Assembly (NCBI RefSeq): GCF_002019595.1
Contig: NZ_KV917369.1
Span: 2,868,624 to 2,932,623 of the forward strand
DNA length: 64,000 nucleotides
Direction: 5' to 3'
Source of the DNA: Priestia abyssalis
GTDB taxonomy: Bacteria; Bacillota; Bacilli; Bacillales; Bacillaceae_H
Shown: piece after piece, positions 27,204 to 37,004 of the stretch
Layout of the letters: each line of letters opens with the position of its first letter
Position numbering within the stretch: position 1 is the stretch's first letter
Translations under genes and position numbers: made by a program
Notes under the pieces: generated by a model
The model's database searches: none
Told to the model about the DNA's origin: nothing
Seen by the model: only the letters and a program-made list of their open reading frames with translations

Positions 27204-27874
27204 AGGATGTAACCATTTTAATTGTGGACGACGAATCGGATATGCGCCAGCTCGTTAAACTGTATCTTGAAAAGGAAGGCTTCCGCTGTATGGAAGCAGC
27301 CAACGGACAAGAGGCGTTAGACCTTTTGAATACCCAAAGCCCGCAGCTCATTTTACTTGATGTGATGATGCCTAAGATGGACGGGTTTACCGCTGCAGCT
27401 GCCATCCGTCAAAAAATGCAGATTCCCATCATCTTTTTAACGGCGCGCGGAGATGAATGGGACCGCATTCATGGACTAAATCTCGGAGCGGATGATTATA
27501 TGATGAAACCGTTCAGCTTCGGTGAACTCATCGCGCGCGTCCAAGCGGTTCTGCGCCGAACGCAGCCAGCGTCACCAAAACCGGAACTCTTACAAGCAGG
27601 CCCGCTATCCATCAACAAAAAAGGCCGGCAAGTGTTCTTCAATGATCAGCTCGTTTCGCTTACCCTGAAAGAATATGAGCTGCTTCAATTCCTTTGCGAC
27701 TATAAAGGGCAAGTCTTTTCAAGAGAACAGCTGCTTGAAAAAATATGGGGCTATGATTACGAAGGAAGCGAGCGCACAGTCGATACGCATATTAAAACCC
27801 TTCGCTTAAAACTAAAAGAAGGAGCGGACATTATCCATACCGTTTGGGGTGTCGGCTATAAAGTCGAGGTGTAA
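27200..27874 (+). CDS. OmpR-family response regulator
   Basis: A 224-residue regulator: receiver domain (1-115, with acidic pocket DDE at 10-12 and phosphoacceptor Asp in ILLDVMMPKMDG) and a C-terminal winged helix (about 130-222, LTLKEYELLQFL and the WGYDYEG-RTVDTHI segment). It overlaps the upstream lipoprotein and is six bases ahead of the kinase. Target genes unknown. Confidence 0.92.
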   Translation: MKDVTILIVDDESDMRQLVKLYLEKEGFRCMEAANGQEALDLLNTQSPQLILLDVMMPKMDGFTAAAAIRQKMQIPIIFLTARGDEWDRIHGLNLGADDYMMKPFSFGELIARVQAVLRRTQPASPKPELLQAGPLSINKKGRQVFFNDQLVSLTLKEYELLQFLCDYKGQVFSREQLLEKIWGYDYEGSERTVDTHIKTLRLKLKEGADIIHTVWGVGYKVEV

Positions 27875-27880
27875 AATGGC

Positions 27881-29287
27881 GTGAAGTGGAGTTCCTTTTC
27901 CTTTCAAGCGCGTTTTCGCTTCATGGTGAGCGCGATCATTTGCATGACGATTTTGTTTTCGTTTTTATTCATTCATTTTTTATACCGGGACCTTTACGTC
28001 AAAGACATCGAACGGTCTTTGCTGCAAGAAGGAAAAAATATCGCCTCACAATATTTGGGCGGGGAAGTATCCGAGCAGCTGAAACAAAATGTGGCGTGGC
28101 ATAATGCCATATCTGAATCTGAAATTTTGCTTATCGATAATCCGAGAGACTTAAGTGCGTGTCTGCCTTTTGAAATGAACCATGAAGCATTAATCACTGA
28201 ACATGAACGACGAAAATTATTGTCTGGCGAACATTTAATTAAGACCGGCTATGAAGAGCGGTTCGAACGCGACATTATGGGCGTGGTCATCCCGCTTTTA
28301 GATAAAGAGCGGCTGATGGGCATCATATATTTATATTTGCCCCTTTCCCCCATTCAGGAAGTGTTCAATAAATCGGCCCCAATTTTACTCTGTACGGGCG
28401 TCCTGTTCTTTCTATTCATGGTCATATTCGGCAATAAGCTCGTTCGTTCACTCGTCAATCCGATTAAAGAAATGGAAGCCTTCTCTCAACATATAGCGAG
28501 CGGGAATTTGACGGCACGCCTTCCCGTCCAATCAAAGGATGAGTTGGGACATCTCGCCCTTGCCTTCAACAAGATGACCGAGGCACTCGAAAACCAGGAC
28601 CAGCAAAAGAAAGAGTTTCTCGCCAACGTATCGCACGAGCTGCGCACGCCACTTAGCTATATAAAAGGCTACAGCGAAGTGCTGAAGGAGGATATGTACA
28701 AAAACAAAGAGGAAGCCCTTCGTTATATGAATCTCATTCATCGGGAAGCAGACCGCATGCATCGCCTCGTCCAGGATTTGCTTGATTTGGCCCAACTGGA
28801 AGCAGATATGTATCCGTTAAAAAAAGAGCCGCTCGTTCTCGCGCAAGTATTGGAAGATACAATCGACCAATTCATTCCCGCGTTCCGCCAAAAACAACTG
28901 AACTTTGAAGCTCAATTTGATTGGGATGTAATCATGAACGGCGATCACGATCGGTTGTCGCAAGTGTTTTATAACCTGCTCGACAATGCAGTGAAATACA
29001 ATCGGGAAAACGGACGGATTTTTGTTTCTTTACGTGTCGAAAAGGATGTCATCACCATCCAGATTGAAGACTCGGGAATCGGCATCGAACAAGAAGACAT
29101 CGTTCGGTTAGGGGAGCGTTTTTTCCGGGCAGATAAGGCACGGACCCGCACGAAAGGCGGAACGGGGCTGGGACTTGCGATTGTCAAGCAAATCGTACAG
29201 CGCCACGAAGGCACGATGGAACTGGCGAGTTTAACCAACGAAGGCACAACCGTTACACTTCGCTTTCCTCTCGAACATTTCGAATGA
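27881..29287 (+). CDS. Sensor histidine kinase
   Basis: A 468-residue membrane kinase. Two membrane segments (about 10-33 and 165-190) bracket a 130-residue extracellular domain, followed by HAMP, HisKA with the phospho-His in NVSHELRTPLSY (about residue 252) and HATPase_c with VKYNREN, DSGIGI and GTGLGLAIVK. It begins with GTG. Its partner is the regulator directly upstream. The extracellular domain may interact with the propeller lipoprotein. Confidence 0.92.
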   Translation: MKWSSFSFQARFRFMVSAIICMTILFSFLFIHFLYRDLYVKDIERSLLQEGKNIASQYLGGEVSEQLKQNVAWHNAISESEILLIDNPRDLSACLPFEMNHEALITEHERRKLLSGEHLIKTGYEERFERDIMGVVIPLLDKERLMGIIYLYLPLSPIQEVFNKSAPILLCTGVLFFLFMVIFGNKLVRSLVNPIKEMEAFSQHIASGNLTARLPVQSKDELGHLALAFNKMTEALENQDQQKKEFLANVSHELRTPLSYIKGYSEVLKEDMYKNKEEALRYMNLIHREADRMHRLVQDLLDLAQLEADMYPLKKEPLVLAQVLEDTIDQFIPAFRQKQLNFEAQFDWDVIMNGDHDRLSQVFYNLLDNAVKYNRENGRIFVSLRVEKDVITIQIEDSGIGIEQEDIVRLGERFFRADKARTRTKGGTGLGLAIVKQIVQRHEGTMELASLTNEGTTVTLRFPLEHFE

Positions 29288-29355
29288 TGGCTGATTGGAT
29301 TCTTCATATGGTAAAATATAGACAACATTCATTTCCACTCAGGGGAGATTTCTAA

Positions 29356-29685
29356 ATGAAAGAAAAAAATAAACCATCAAATCAAGCGGCGGATGAACAG
29401 CTTGATGAAGAAACGTTATTCATGGTCACGCAAACATTTAAAGCGCTGTCCGACCCTACCCGTTTGCGCATTTTGTATTTACTGTTTCAGGGCGAGTATT
29501 CCGTCAACGAAATCGCGGAACGATTAGGATTGCTGCAATCGACTGTTTCCCATCAGCTCCGCTTTCTCAAAAACCTGCGACTTGTGACATTCCGCCGCGA
29601 AGGCACATCGCTCTACTATTCGCATGACGACGAGCATGTCATGGATTTGTTGAAACAATCGATTGAACATGCGAGGCATCACTAA
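29356..29685 (+). CDS. czrA: CzrA: zinc/cobalt-sensing ArsR-family repressor
   Basis: A 109-residue ArsR/SmtB-family repressor with a winged helix-turn-helix ([19 protein letters not shown]). The alpha-5 metal site of CzrA is visible near the end: Asp and His in DDEH and two His in HARHH, matching the D-x-H ... H-x-x-H pattern. It should release zinc-efflux promoters when zinc or cobalt is high. A matching operator sits upstream of czcD at 51231. The ATG follows AGGGGAG. Confidence 0.85.
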   Translation: MKEKNKPSNQAADEQLDEETLFMVTQTFKALSDPTRLRILYLLFQGEYSVNEIAERLGLLQSTVSHQLRFLKNLRLVTFRREGTSLYYSHDDEHVMDLLKQSIEHARHH

Positions 29686-29742
29686 ATGCCAAACCGTTGA
29701 AGCAGAAAACACGAACATAGTACTCTAAATTGAATATGGGTA

Positions 29743-29904
29743 TCATTTCAACTTAATCGAAGCCGACAAAAGACATCTAGGAATCCTGGATGTCTTTTGT
29801 CTATATGCTTCACCAGTATTTTTCAGTTTACCTACCAAGAGAGCTGCCTCCATTTCTTCATCTGCCGGGTCACGAAAGAAACCGTACTTTTCAAGCAAAA
29901 GCAT
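29743..29904 (-). pseudogene. Possible short gene remnant
   Basis: A 53-codon frame with no ribosome site. Its first 30 residues (EKYGFFRDPADEEMEAALL) look protein-like; the rest is read through the terminator hairpin. Unidentified; probably a decayed fragment. Confidence 0.25.
29765..29805 (+). terminator. Hairpin terminator downstream of czrA
   Basis: GACAAAAGACATC pairs with GATGTCTTTTGTC, 13 perfect base pairs around an 11-base loop. Confidence 0.55.
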
Positions 29905-29980
29905 GTATGGTACTTAACGTTTTATTACAAACTATGGTAAATCATATATTTTGAAAGAAACTATTACATGAGAAGGTATT

Positions 29981-30745
29981 ATGATCATGAACAATTGTTG
30001 TCGCCATCCGCTTGCACGAATCAGTGTATTTGGCATCACCCATTTACAACGGCAAAATCCTTACATGGTTGCTTGGTGGTCCGCCTCATTTCCAGGATTC
30101 GGGCATTTCTTGCTCAATCAATATATACGGGGAATGCTGTTAACCCTGTCCGAGGTTATTACGAATACGCTAGCTCATATTAACGAAGCCATGGTTTATT
30201 CCTTTTGCGGAAAATTTGAACTTGCTAAATCGGTCATTGAGCCTAAATGGACATATGGCTACCTTATTATTTATTTGTTGGCGATAGGAGATAGTTATCG
30301 ATCAGCCTTATCCCAGAATAAAATGTGCTATCTGGCAGAGCTAGAAAATGGACCTATACAAAGCATAAGAATTTCTCCATCTGAAATCCAATACTTAGAA
30401 CAAAAAAGCCCTGCAGTTGGAGCCGTGTACTCTTTTTTCTTCCCCGGTTTAGGTCAATTATATAATCATCGGTTTGGACTTGCCTTTTATGCCATGTTCT
30501 GGTGGTGGGCGTATCTCGCTTTATCAAATGTTCATGAATCTTTATTGAACCTACTGTTAGGACGTATGGTCGAGTCTATCTCCATGCTTCATCCGCACTG
30601 GTTGTTATTTATGCCATCTGTTATGGGGGGATCAATCTTTCATGCATATGTTACAGCTGTGGAACACAATCGTCTTTTTTGCCTGGAGCAACGGCAGCAT
30701 CTCACAAATCGCTACCGGAACTCCAAGGTCCGTATCTTCTCTTAA
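29981..30745 (+). CDS. Membrane protein with two TM2-like units
   Basis: A 254-residue membrane protein of unknown role with about five or six hydrophobic segments. Two internal units share a Pro-Gly turn motif: FPGFGHFLLNQYIRGMLL near residue 37 and FFPGLGQLYNHRFGLAFY near 150, both resembling the TM2-domain pattern, so the protein looks like an internal duplication. ATG at 29981 lies after AGAAGG. It is followed 15 bases later by another membrane protein gene, suggesting an operon. Confidence 0.7.
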   Translation: MIMNNCCRHPLARISVFGITHLQRQNPYMVAWWSASFPGFGHFLLNQYIRGMLLTLSEVITNTLAHINEAMVYSFCGKFELAKSVIEPKWTYGYLIIYLLAIGDSYRSALSQNKMCYLAELENGPIQSIRISPSEIQYLEQKSPAVGAVYSFFFPGLGQLYNHRFGLAFYAMFWWWAYLALSNVHESLLNLLLGRMVESISMLHPHWLLFMPSVMGGSIFHAYVTAVEHNRLFCLEQRQHLTNRYRNSKVRIFS

Positions 30746-30760
30746 GCAGGTGTTTACAAA

Positions 30761-31249
30761 ATGCTCATTATCGGAACGTTCGAACACTCAATCGAGTTAG
30801 AACAAGCATTGGCTATTTTGGAACACAGCGGTATCTCACGGGATCATATACTCGTGTCCTTTATGGACTCTGAGCCCACATCCCCTTCCCACTTAATGAG
30901 CAAATCACACGACGTTCGTTCGAAAGGCTTTGAAGTAGGCATCTCATTTGCGACTGGAAGCGCTGTGATTGGAGCGAGTGTTGGGTTTATTTTGACATGG
31001 GGACCGATCATTTGGGGGCTGATTGCTTCCTTTATCGGGTTTGGTATCGGTTTTGGTTTATATTATATCATCAAAAAGGGCAATCGCCGCTCTCACTTTG
31101 CGAAGAAACTTCCTGAAGTTACAATTGTTATTCAATGCACGGAAGACCATTCCAACCATATTAAGGAAATTATGTGGAATTATCGTGCCCTGACGGTCGG
31201 ACAAGTTCTGCAACCATCCCTTCAACATGGTGAAATGACGGTAAAATAA
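30761..31249 (+). CDS. Small membrane protein, general-stress-17M-like arrangement
   Basis: A 162-residue protein. Residues 1-45 look like a short alpha/beta regulatory module, and about 65-105 form two Gly-rich membrane segments (SFATGSAVIGASVGFILTW, SFIGFGIGFGLYYII). The end is soluble. The layout resembles Bacillus general stress proteins of the 17M type. Co-transcribed with the preceding gene. A terminator follows. Confidence 0.6.
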   Translation: MLIIGTFEHSIELEQALAILEHSGISRDHILVSFMDSEPTSPSHLMSKSHDVRSKGFEVGISFATGSAVIGASVGFILTWGPIIWGLIASFIGFGIGFGLYYIIKKGNRRSHFAKKLPEVTIVIQCTEDHSNHIKEIMWNYRALTVGQVLQPSLQHGEMTVK

Positions 31250-31289
31250 TGAAACATGGGCAAAGAACGCCCATGTTTCATTATTTTTT
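31250..31289 (+). terminator. Rho-independent terminator
   Basis: TGAAACATGGGC pairs with GCCCATGTTTCA and is followed by TTATTTTTTA. It immediately follows the stop of the preceding gene. Confidence 0.8.
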
Positions 31290-31372
31290 AGGTCTATTTT
31301 CCCTTTTATTTCTCCAACTCATTGACGATGAATCATATGTCCCCTACAATTTTCTTAGGAGAGGTGAAAAAT

Positions 31373-33184
31373 ATGACAAAGAAACCTTTTATTTACAGCA
31401 TTGGCTGTTCGGTTCTCATGAGTCCATTGTTAGCGACTCCTTCAGGTGCAGCTGCCGCTCCGAACGAATATGCCACAGTAACGGCCGATGTGCTGAATGT
31501 GCGCTCCTATCCCAGTACAGGAAGCAATGTCATCGGCAAACTCAGCAAAGATCAGGAAATAAGCATTTTAGCCGAACAGGACGACTGGTCTCACATTACA
31601 TATGGAAATAAAAAGGGATGGGTATCATCTACATACATACAAAAAGGAAAAGCGGCGGCAAAAACTCCTGCAAATACGGCATCAACTCAAAAAACAGGGG
31701 TAAATGCATTCGTCAAAGCAAGTAACTTAAATGTCCGATCTGCCCCAAGCACAAGCGGAAACATTATCGCTTCTTTACCAAACGGGACAAAAGTGACGGT
31801 TTTAGGCGAAAAAAACGGGTGGTCACAAATTAAAACACCACAAAATCAAACCGGGTGGGTCACCAGCCAATATTTAGCGAAAACGGCTCCCCCTCAAACA
31901 GACGGTGCCGCCAAGCCTGCTGCTCCTCCTACCGCAGGTGAAAAAACAGGAACGGTAACGGCAAGCAACTTAAATGTGCGCTCTTCGGCAAGCACTAGTG
32001 GGACAATCATCGCCTCTTTACCAAAAAATACGAAAGTAAGTGTTCTTTCAACACAAGGAAGCTGGGTACAAATTAAATTGGAGAATAAGAAAACCGGATG
32101 GGTCGCCGCTGCTTATTTGACCATTTCTCAAACGGCCGTTCAGCCAAACAAGCCCGCTGTTCCCTCTCCCGAAACAGGCAAAACCGGGACCGTCAATGTC
32201 AGCAGCTTGAATCTGCGCTCGATGCCAAGTACATCTTCCCAAGTCTTGAGCTCTTTACCGCGGGGCACGGCCGTTGCCATTCTTAAAGTTGAGTCAGGAT
32301 GGGCGCAAGTAAAAACGTCGGCCAATCAAATCGGATGGGTGTCTTCCCCTTATTTAACGATGAAAGAAGCAGCCGGTAAACCCGATACGGCAAAACCGGC
32401 GACTCCAGCGCAGTCTGTCACATTAAAATCAAATGCCAATTTACGAAAAGGGCCCGGGACGAGCTTTTCGGTGGTCGGAAGCGGACAAGCCGGTACGACT
32501 TATACGCTTATCAAAGAGCAAAATGATTGGATGAACATCAAGCTCTCCAATGGACAAGAAGCATGGGTCGCCGGATGGCTTGTGACGAAAGGAAATACGG
32601 CACCTACTGCCCCAACCGCCCCTCCTTCGATACCGGCCAGTATACTGAAAGGCAAACGAATCGTCATCGATGCGGGTCACGGCGGGAAAGACAGCGGAAC
32701 GGTCGGCCAAAAAGGATCATTGGAAAAAACATTGGCCCTCAATACATCCAAGCTCGTCGTGTCTTTACTGAAACAAGCGGGAGCGAACGTGGTCATGACA
32801 AGGGACGATGATACATTCATCAGCCTTTCCGGACGCGTGACCGTAAGCCATCAGCATAATGCGGATGCGTTCATCAGCATTCACTATAATGCTGCAAGCC
32901 CGAGCGCAAATGGTATTATGTCTTTTTATTACAGCGCTGAAAAAGAACGCCAGCTGGCAAAAACGATTCAAGAGAGTCTCATAAAATATACAAACATGAA
33001 CGATATGGGCGTTCGTTTCGGAAACTTCCATGTCATACGCGAAAATAAAAAGCCGGCCGTGCTGCTCGAACTTGGTTTCCTCTCGAACCCGGCTGAAGAA
33101 CAAGTCGTCAAATCAGACGCCTTCCAGCAAAACGCCGCCAAGGCCATTTACGAAGGCATTGCCCGCTATTTCGAGCAGTTGTAA
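31373..33184 (+). CDS. N-acetylmuramoyl-L-alanine amidase with five SH3 domains
   Basis: Secreted autolysin, 603 residues. After a signal peptide (to about ATPSGAAAA) come five bacterial SH3 domains, each with the (L)NVRS/LNLRS/NLRKGPG signature, separated by Pro/Ala/Thr linkers, then a C-terminal Amidase_3 domain with zinc-site residues in VIDAGHGGKDSG, SISIHYN-type FISIHYNAA and a final Glu in VLLELGFLSNP. It cleaves the lactyl-amide bond of peptidoglycan. ATG at 31373 follows AGGAGAGGTG; the upstream frame from 31322 is excluded. Confidence 0.93.
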   Translation: MTKKPFIYSIGCSVLMSPLLATPSGAAAAPNEYATVTADVLNVRSYPSTGSNVIGKLSKDQEISILAEQDDWSHITYGNKKGWVSSTYIQKGKAAAKTPANTASTQKTGVNAFVKASNLNVRSAPSTSGNIIASLPNGTKVTVLGEKNGWSQIKTPQNQTGWVTSQYLAKTAPPQTDGAAKPAAPPTAGEKTGTVTASNLNVRSSASTSGTIIASLPKNTKVSVLSTQGSWVQIKLENKKTGWVAAAYLTISQTAVQPNKPAVPSPETGKTGTVNVSSLNLRSMPSTSSQVLSSLPRGTAVAILKVESGWAQVKTSANQIGWVSSPYLTMKEAAGKPDTAKPATPAQSVTLKSNANLRKGPGTSFSVVGSGQAGTTYTLIKEQNDWMNIKLSNGQEAWVAGWLVTKGNTAPTAPTAPPSIPASILKGKRIVIDAGHGGKDSGTVGQKGSLEKTLALNTSKLVVSLLKQAGANVVMTRDDDTFISLSGRVTVSHQHNADAFISIHYNAASPSANGIMSFYYSAEKERQLAKTIQESLIKYTNMNDMGVRFGNFHVIRENKKPAVLLELGFLSNPAEEQVVKSDAFQQNAAKAIYEGIARYFEQL

Positions 33185-33207
33185 ATACTCAGCAAGTTCA
33201 ACATCAA

Positions 33208-33243
33208 AACGCTTGAAGCCTTATATGGCTCAAGCGTTTATTC
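33208..33243 (+). terminator. Hairpin terminator after the amidase gene
   Basis: AAACGCTTGA pairs with TCAAGCGTTT, extended by GCC/GGC in the loop, followed by ATTCATT. It also lies at the 3' side of the convergent epimerase gene. Confidence 0.6.
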
Positions 33244-33279
33244 ATTGTTCCTTCATCTTTCCCCAAATCGTCCGATTAT

Positions 33280-34290
33280 CTATTGAACCTTGTAATAATC
33301 CTTATACCAATTAATAAAATACCCGACACCCTCTTTAATTGACGTCCTTGGATAAAATCCTGTGTCCTCCATTAAATCTTTTATATCTGCAAATGTTTCC
33401 GGTACATCTCCTTGTTGGAGCGGCAAAAATTCTTTTTTGGCTTTCATCCCTAATTTCTCTTCAATTCCTTCGATAAACTCCATCAAGTCTACTGGATGGT
33501 GATTTCCGATATTATAGAGTTTATATGGAGCGTAACTGGCGGCGGGATCTGGTTGATTTCCATGCCATTTAGGATCGGGAGCCGGCTTCCGATGGATCAA
33601 CCGAACGATACCTTCTACAATGTCATCAATATACGTAAAGTCTCTTTTCATTTTTCCGTAGTTAAATACTTTGATCGGTTTGCCTTCTAAAATGGCCTTC
33701 GTGAATAAGAAATAGGCCATATCCGGTCTTCCCCACGGACCATATACGGTGAAAAACCTTAACCCTGTAACAGGCAATCCGTGTAAATGGCTGTATGCAT
33801 GCGCCAAAAGCTCGTTCGCCTTTTTCGTTGCCCCGTATAAGCTTACTGGATGGTCCACTGAATGATGGGTGGAAAACGGCATGTTTGTGTTGGCTCCATA
33901 TACAGAGCTGGTAGATGCATAAAGTAGATGTTCAACGTTCGTTCTCTTGCACTCCTCCAAAAGATTGGAGAAACCAACAATATTTGAATCTATATATGCA
34001 CGCGGATTCTCAAGACTATAGCGAACACCTGCCTGTGCAGCAAGATTGATGACGATTTTAGGCCTATACCTTTCAAAGATATCTTTAAGTCCCTTCTCAT
34101 CTTCTAAACTAACCTTATGAAAAAAGAAGTTTTCATGAAGTAATTGAACTAGTCGATCACGCTTTAATGAAGCATCATAATAATCATTCAAATTATCAAT
34201 ACCTATGACAGTGTATCCTTCACTAACCAGTCTCTTTGATAAATGATAGCCAATGAATCCGGCACATCCCGTGACTAAAATATGCATCAT
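33280..34290 (-). CDS. NAD-dependent sugar epimerase (UDP-glucuronate 4-epimerase-like)
   Basis: SDR-family epimerase/dehydratase, 336 residues. N-terminal Rossmann motif [15 protein letters not shown], then the catalytic YGATK (Tyr-x-x-x-Lys) and Ser in YASTSSVYG. Length and the [15 protein letters not shown] and [11 protein letters not shown] segments fit UDP-glucuronate epimerases. Makes a nucleotide sugar for surface polysaccharide. Stands alone on the minus strand. Two ATG codons at 34290 and 34287 are possible. Confidence 0.85.
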   Translation of the reverse strand: MMHILVTGCAGFIGYHLSKRLVSEGYTVIGIDNLNDYYDASLKRDRLVQLLHENFFFHKVSLEDEKGLKDIFERYRPKIVINLAAQAGVRYSLENPRAYIDSNIVGFSNLLEECKRTNVEHLLYASTSSVYGANTNMPFSTHHSVDHPVSLYGATKKANELLAHAYSHLHGLPVTGLRFFTVYGPWGRPDMAYFLFTKAILEGKPIKVFNYGKMKRDFTYIDDIVEGIVRLIHRKPAPDPKWHGNQPDPAASYAPYKLYNIGNHHPVDLMEFIEGIEEKLGMKAKKEFLPLQQGDVPETFADIKDLMEDTGFYPRTSIKEGVGYFINWYKDYYKVQ

Positions 34291-34397
34291 TTTCTCTCTC
34301 CTTTCTTCTTTTCTCTGTATTGGTTATCTTATGAAAATATCGCATTTAAGGTGTTAAAACTTAGACGTCCTGTCCAAAAGCTTTTACAAACTTATAC

Positions 34398-34443
34398 ATA
34401 AATGAAGAGACATGAGTGTTTTACTCATGTCTCTTCATTTATG
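34398..34443 (-). terminator. Rho-independent terminator of cadA
   Basis: A perfect 21-bp stem (CATAAATGAAGAGACATGAGT paired across a four-base loop) overlaps the last codons of cadA. Confidence 0.75.
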
Positions 34444-36981
34444 TGGATTGACTTTTACTAAGCGAAGGCTGTTTAAAATGACAAGCAATGCGGCACCTGT
34501 ATCGCTTAAAACCGCCATCCACAGCGTTAACCAGCCTGGAAAAATGAAAAGTAAGGCAATGGCTTTCACAATTAAGGAGAACCAGATATTTTGCTTGATA
34601 ATGGATAATGCCTTTTGACTCAAGGCAATCGTATATGGAAGCTTTTCAAGATTATCCGCCATGAGCACGATATCTGCCGTTTCCATCGCTGTATCTGTTC
34701 CAGCTCCCCCCATCGCAATACCAAGGTCCGCCGTTGCCAGTGCCGGTGCATCATTAATGCCGTCCCCCACCATTGCCGTCTTGTAGCCCTCCTGTTGCAA
34801 TTGCTTGATGGCATTCACTTTATCTTCAGGTAAAAGTTCGGCGAAATAACGATTCACTCCCGATTGAGAGGCAATCATTTTTGCCGTGCCTTCGTTATCA
34901 CCCGTCAACATCACTACCTGCGAAATACCGATTTCCTGAAGATGATTTAACGATGATACAGCCGATGGGCGAATCGTATCTGCCACTCCGATCACACCGC
35001 ATACTTCATTCTCTGTTCCGATGATGACAATCGTTTTTCCTTCTTTTTGAAGCCGTTCAATCTGTTCGAGCGAATCGCCAAACGGTGTGCCGATTTCTGA
35101 AAATAGTTTGACGTTTCCTGCATAATATACCTTGCCGTCAATGACCCCTTGTACTCCCTTGCCCGTAATGCTTTTGAAATCTTCCCCTTTTAAAGAGGAA
35201 ATACTGTTTTCACGTGCATATTGCACAATCGATTTGGCGATCGGATGGGTTGAATATTCTTCTAATGTCGCGGCAATCGATAGGAGCTGTTCTTTGGGCA
35301 CCGTAAACGGAAGAACGGTAGAAACAGCTGGTTTTCCTTCTGTCAGCGTTCCTGTTTTATCAAATGCAATTGCTCTTAAATGGCCGGCTGTTTCCAAAAA
35401 AGTTCCACCCTTTATGAGCACGCCGTTTTTAGCTGCGTTTCCGATGGCCGATACGATGGCAACGGGAGTCGAAATGACAAGGGCACACGGACAAGCAATG
35501 ACCAATAATTCAAGTCCTTTATAAAACCACTCGTTCCAGGAGCCAAATCCGAAGAAAGGAGGAACAACCATAACCAATAAGGCTCCGATAAAAACGATAG
35601 GCGTGTAAATGCTTGCGAATTTGTCGACGAACGCTTCGGTCGGCGCTTTCTTTTCTTGAGCCTCTTCCACCAAGTGAATGATTTTCGAAATGGTCGTATC
35701 TTCTAAAAGCTTCGTCACTCTAATCTCCAGCGAACCATTTTCGTTGATGGTGCCGGCATAAACCGGGTCGCCCATTTCTTTATCAACCGGAATCGATTCC
35801 CCGGTAATCGGGGCTTGGTTGACGCTTGATTGCCCCGCTGTAATGTCGCCATCCAACGGAATTTTCTCTCCCGGCTTGACCACGATGATTTGCCCTACCG
35901 AAATCTCTTCTACCGCTTTTTTGACAACTTCTCCTTCTTCTTTAACCCATGCTTCAGGAGGAGCCAAATCCATTAAATTTCGGATCGACTGACGCGTTTG
36001 CTCGATCGAGCGTGTTTGCAAAGCCGCACCCAGCGCAAATAGCCAGACAATCGTCGCCCCTTCCAGCCACTCCCCGATGAGGGCAGCTCCAACAACGGCA
36101 ATGGACATGAGCACATTCATATCCAATGAACGGCTTTTGATGGCATAGTACGCACTTTTAGCCGGTTTATAACCGCTCATCACGATGGCTGCCGCATAAA
36201 GCAATGTCGTGACCATATCTGAAACGCCGGCATATGAACCAAGAAAACCTAAAGCAATGAGAATCCCGGAAACAATGAGCCGGCCGCTCTCCCCCTGATG
36301 TTTCCCTTTTTCAACGGTCTGTCTCGGGCTGGAAACGAAAGTGGCTTTATATCCCGCTTTCTCCACTTCTTTTTTGATTTCTTCGATACTGTTTTTATGG
36401 TCGATTTGCATTTTCCCGGTTGAAAAGTGCACATTCACTTCCCGAACGGAAGGCACGTTCCTCATATGGTTTTCAAGGGATTTCGCACAAGCTCCGCAGT
36501 CCATTCCTTCAATAACATATGTTTTCATCTTTTTCTTTTCGTTTAAGGGTTCAATCTCATACCCGAGGTTTTCCACCTCTTTTTGGATGAACTGAAAAGC
36601 GGAGCCGTCATGGGCGGATACTTGCATTTTCCCGGTGTTGTAATGAACCTTCACTTCTTCAATATCTTTCATGCTTTTCAAGCTCTTTTCAATCGTTAAA
36701 GCACAAGACGGGCAGTCCATACCATAAATGCGAAAATCTGCTTTTTCACCCGCTCTGCTCATCACGAAATCTTTTTCTGTATCCATTGGATGTTCACTGC
36801 CGCAGCAGCTTATGGACTCTTTCTTTAAAGCGCTGCTGTCTGAACATATTTTTTCATGTACATGATTTTTCTCATGATTGCAGCACGCTACATGTTCGTC
36901 CATCGCTTCCATTAGCGTGCTTTCCTGCTGACGACATGCATCCTTCTTTTTTTCTTTTTCCGTATCTCCTCTTTGATTCAA
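34435..36981 (-). CDS. cadA: Cadmium/zinc P1B-type ATPase with two heavy-metal-binding domains
   Basis: Exports Cd2+, Zn2+ and Pb2+, 848 residues. N-terminal His/Cys-rich segment (CCNHEKNHVHEKIC), then two HMA domains with DCPSC and DCGAC, followed by transmembrane helices, the CPC motif in ACPCALVIS, phosphorylation DKTGTLTEG and the hinge GDGINDAPALATADL. Two HMA domains exceed the single one of plasmid pI258 CadA. The likely start is TTG at 36981 (nine bases after GAGGAG); 36990 is the other. Separated from cadC by 308 bases containing a structured repeat. Confidence 0.92.
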   Translation of the reverse strand: MNQRGDTEKEKKKDACRQQESTLMEAMDEHVACCNHEKNHVHEKICSDSSALKKESISCCGSEHPMDTEKDFVMSRAGEKADFRIYGMDCPSCALTIEKSLKSMKDIEEVKVHYNTGKMQVSAHDGSAFQFIQKEVENLGYEIEPLNEKKKMKTYVIEGMDCGACAKSLENHMRNVPSVREVNVHFSTGKMQIDHKNSIEEIKKEVEKAGYKATFVSSPRQTVEKGKHQGESGRLIVSGILIALGFLGSYAGVSDMVTTLLYAAAIVMSGYKPAKSAYYAIKSRSLDMNVLMSIAVVGAALIGEWLEGATIVWLFALGAALQTRSIEQTRQSIRNLMDLAPPEAWVKEEGEVVKKAVEEISVGQIIVVKPGEKIPLDGDITAGQSSVNQAPITGESIPVDKEMGDPVYAGTINENGSLEIRVTKLLEDTTISKIIHLVEEAQEKKAPTEAFVDKFASIYTPIVFIGALLVMVVPPFFGFGSWNEWFYKGLELLVIACPCALVISTPVAIVSAIGNAAKNGVLIKGGTFLETAGHLRAIAFDKTGTLTEGKPAVSTVLPFTVPKEQLLSIAATLEEYSTHPIAKSIVQYARENSISSLKGEDFKSITGKGVQGVIDGKVYYAGNVKLFSEIGTPFGDSLEQIERLQKEGKTIVIIGTENEVCGVIGVADTIRPSAVSSLNHLQEIGISQVVMLTGDNEGTAKMIASQSGVNRYFAELLPEDKVNAIKQLQQEGYKTAMVGDGINDAPALATADLGIAMGGAGTDTAMETADIVLMADNLEKLPYTIALSQKALSIIKQNIWFSLIVKAIALLFIFPGWLTLWMAVLSDTGAALLVILNSLRLVKVNPHK

Positions 36982-37004
36982 ATCAATCAACTCCTCGTAA
37001 CTAA

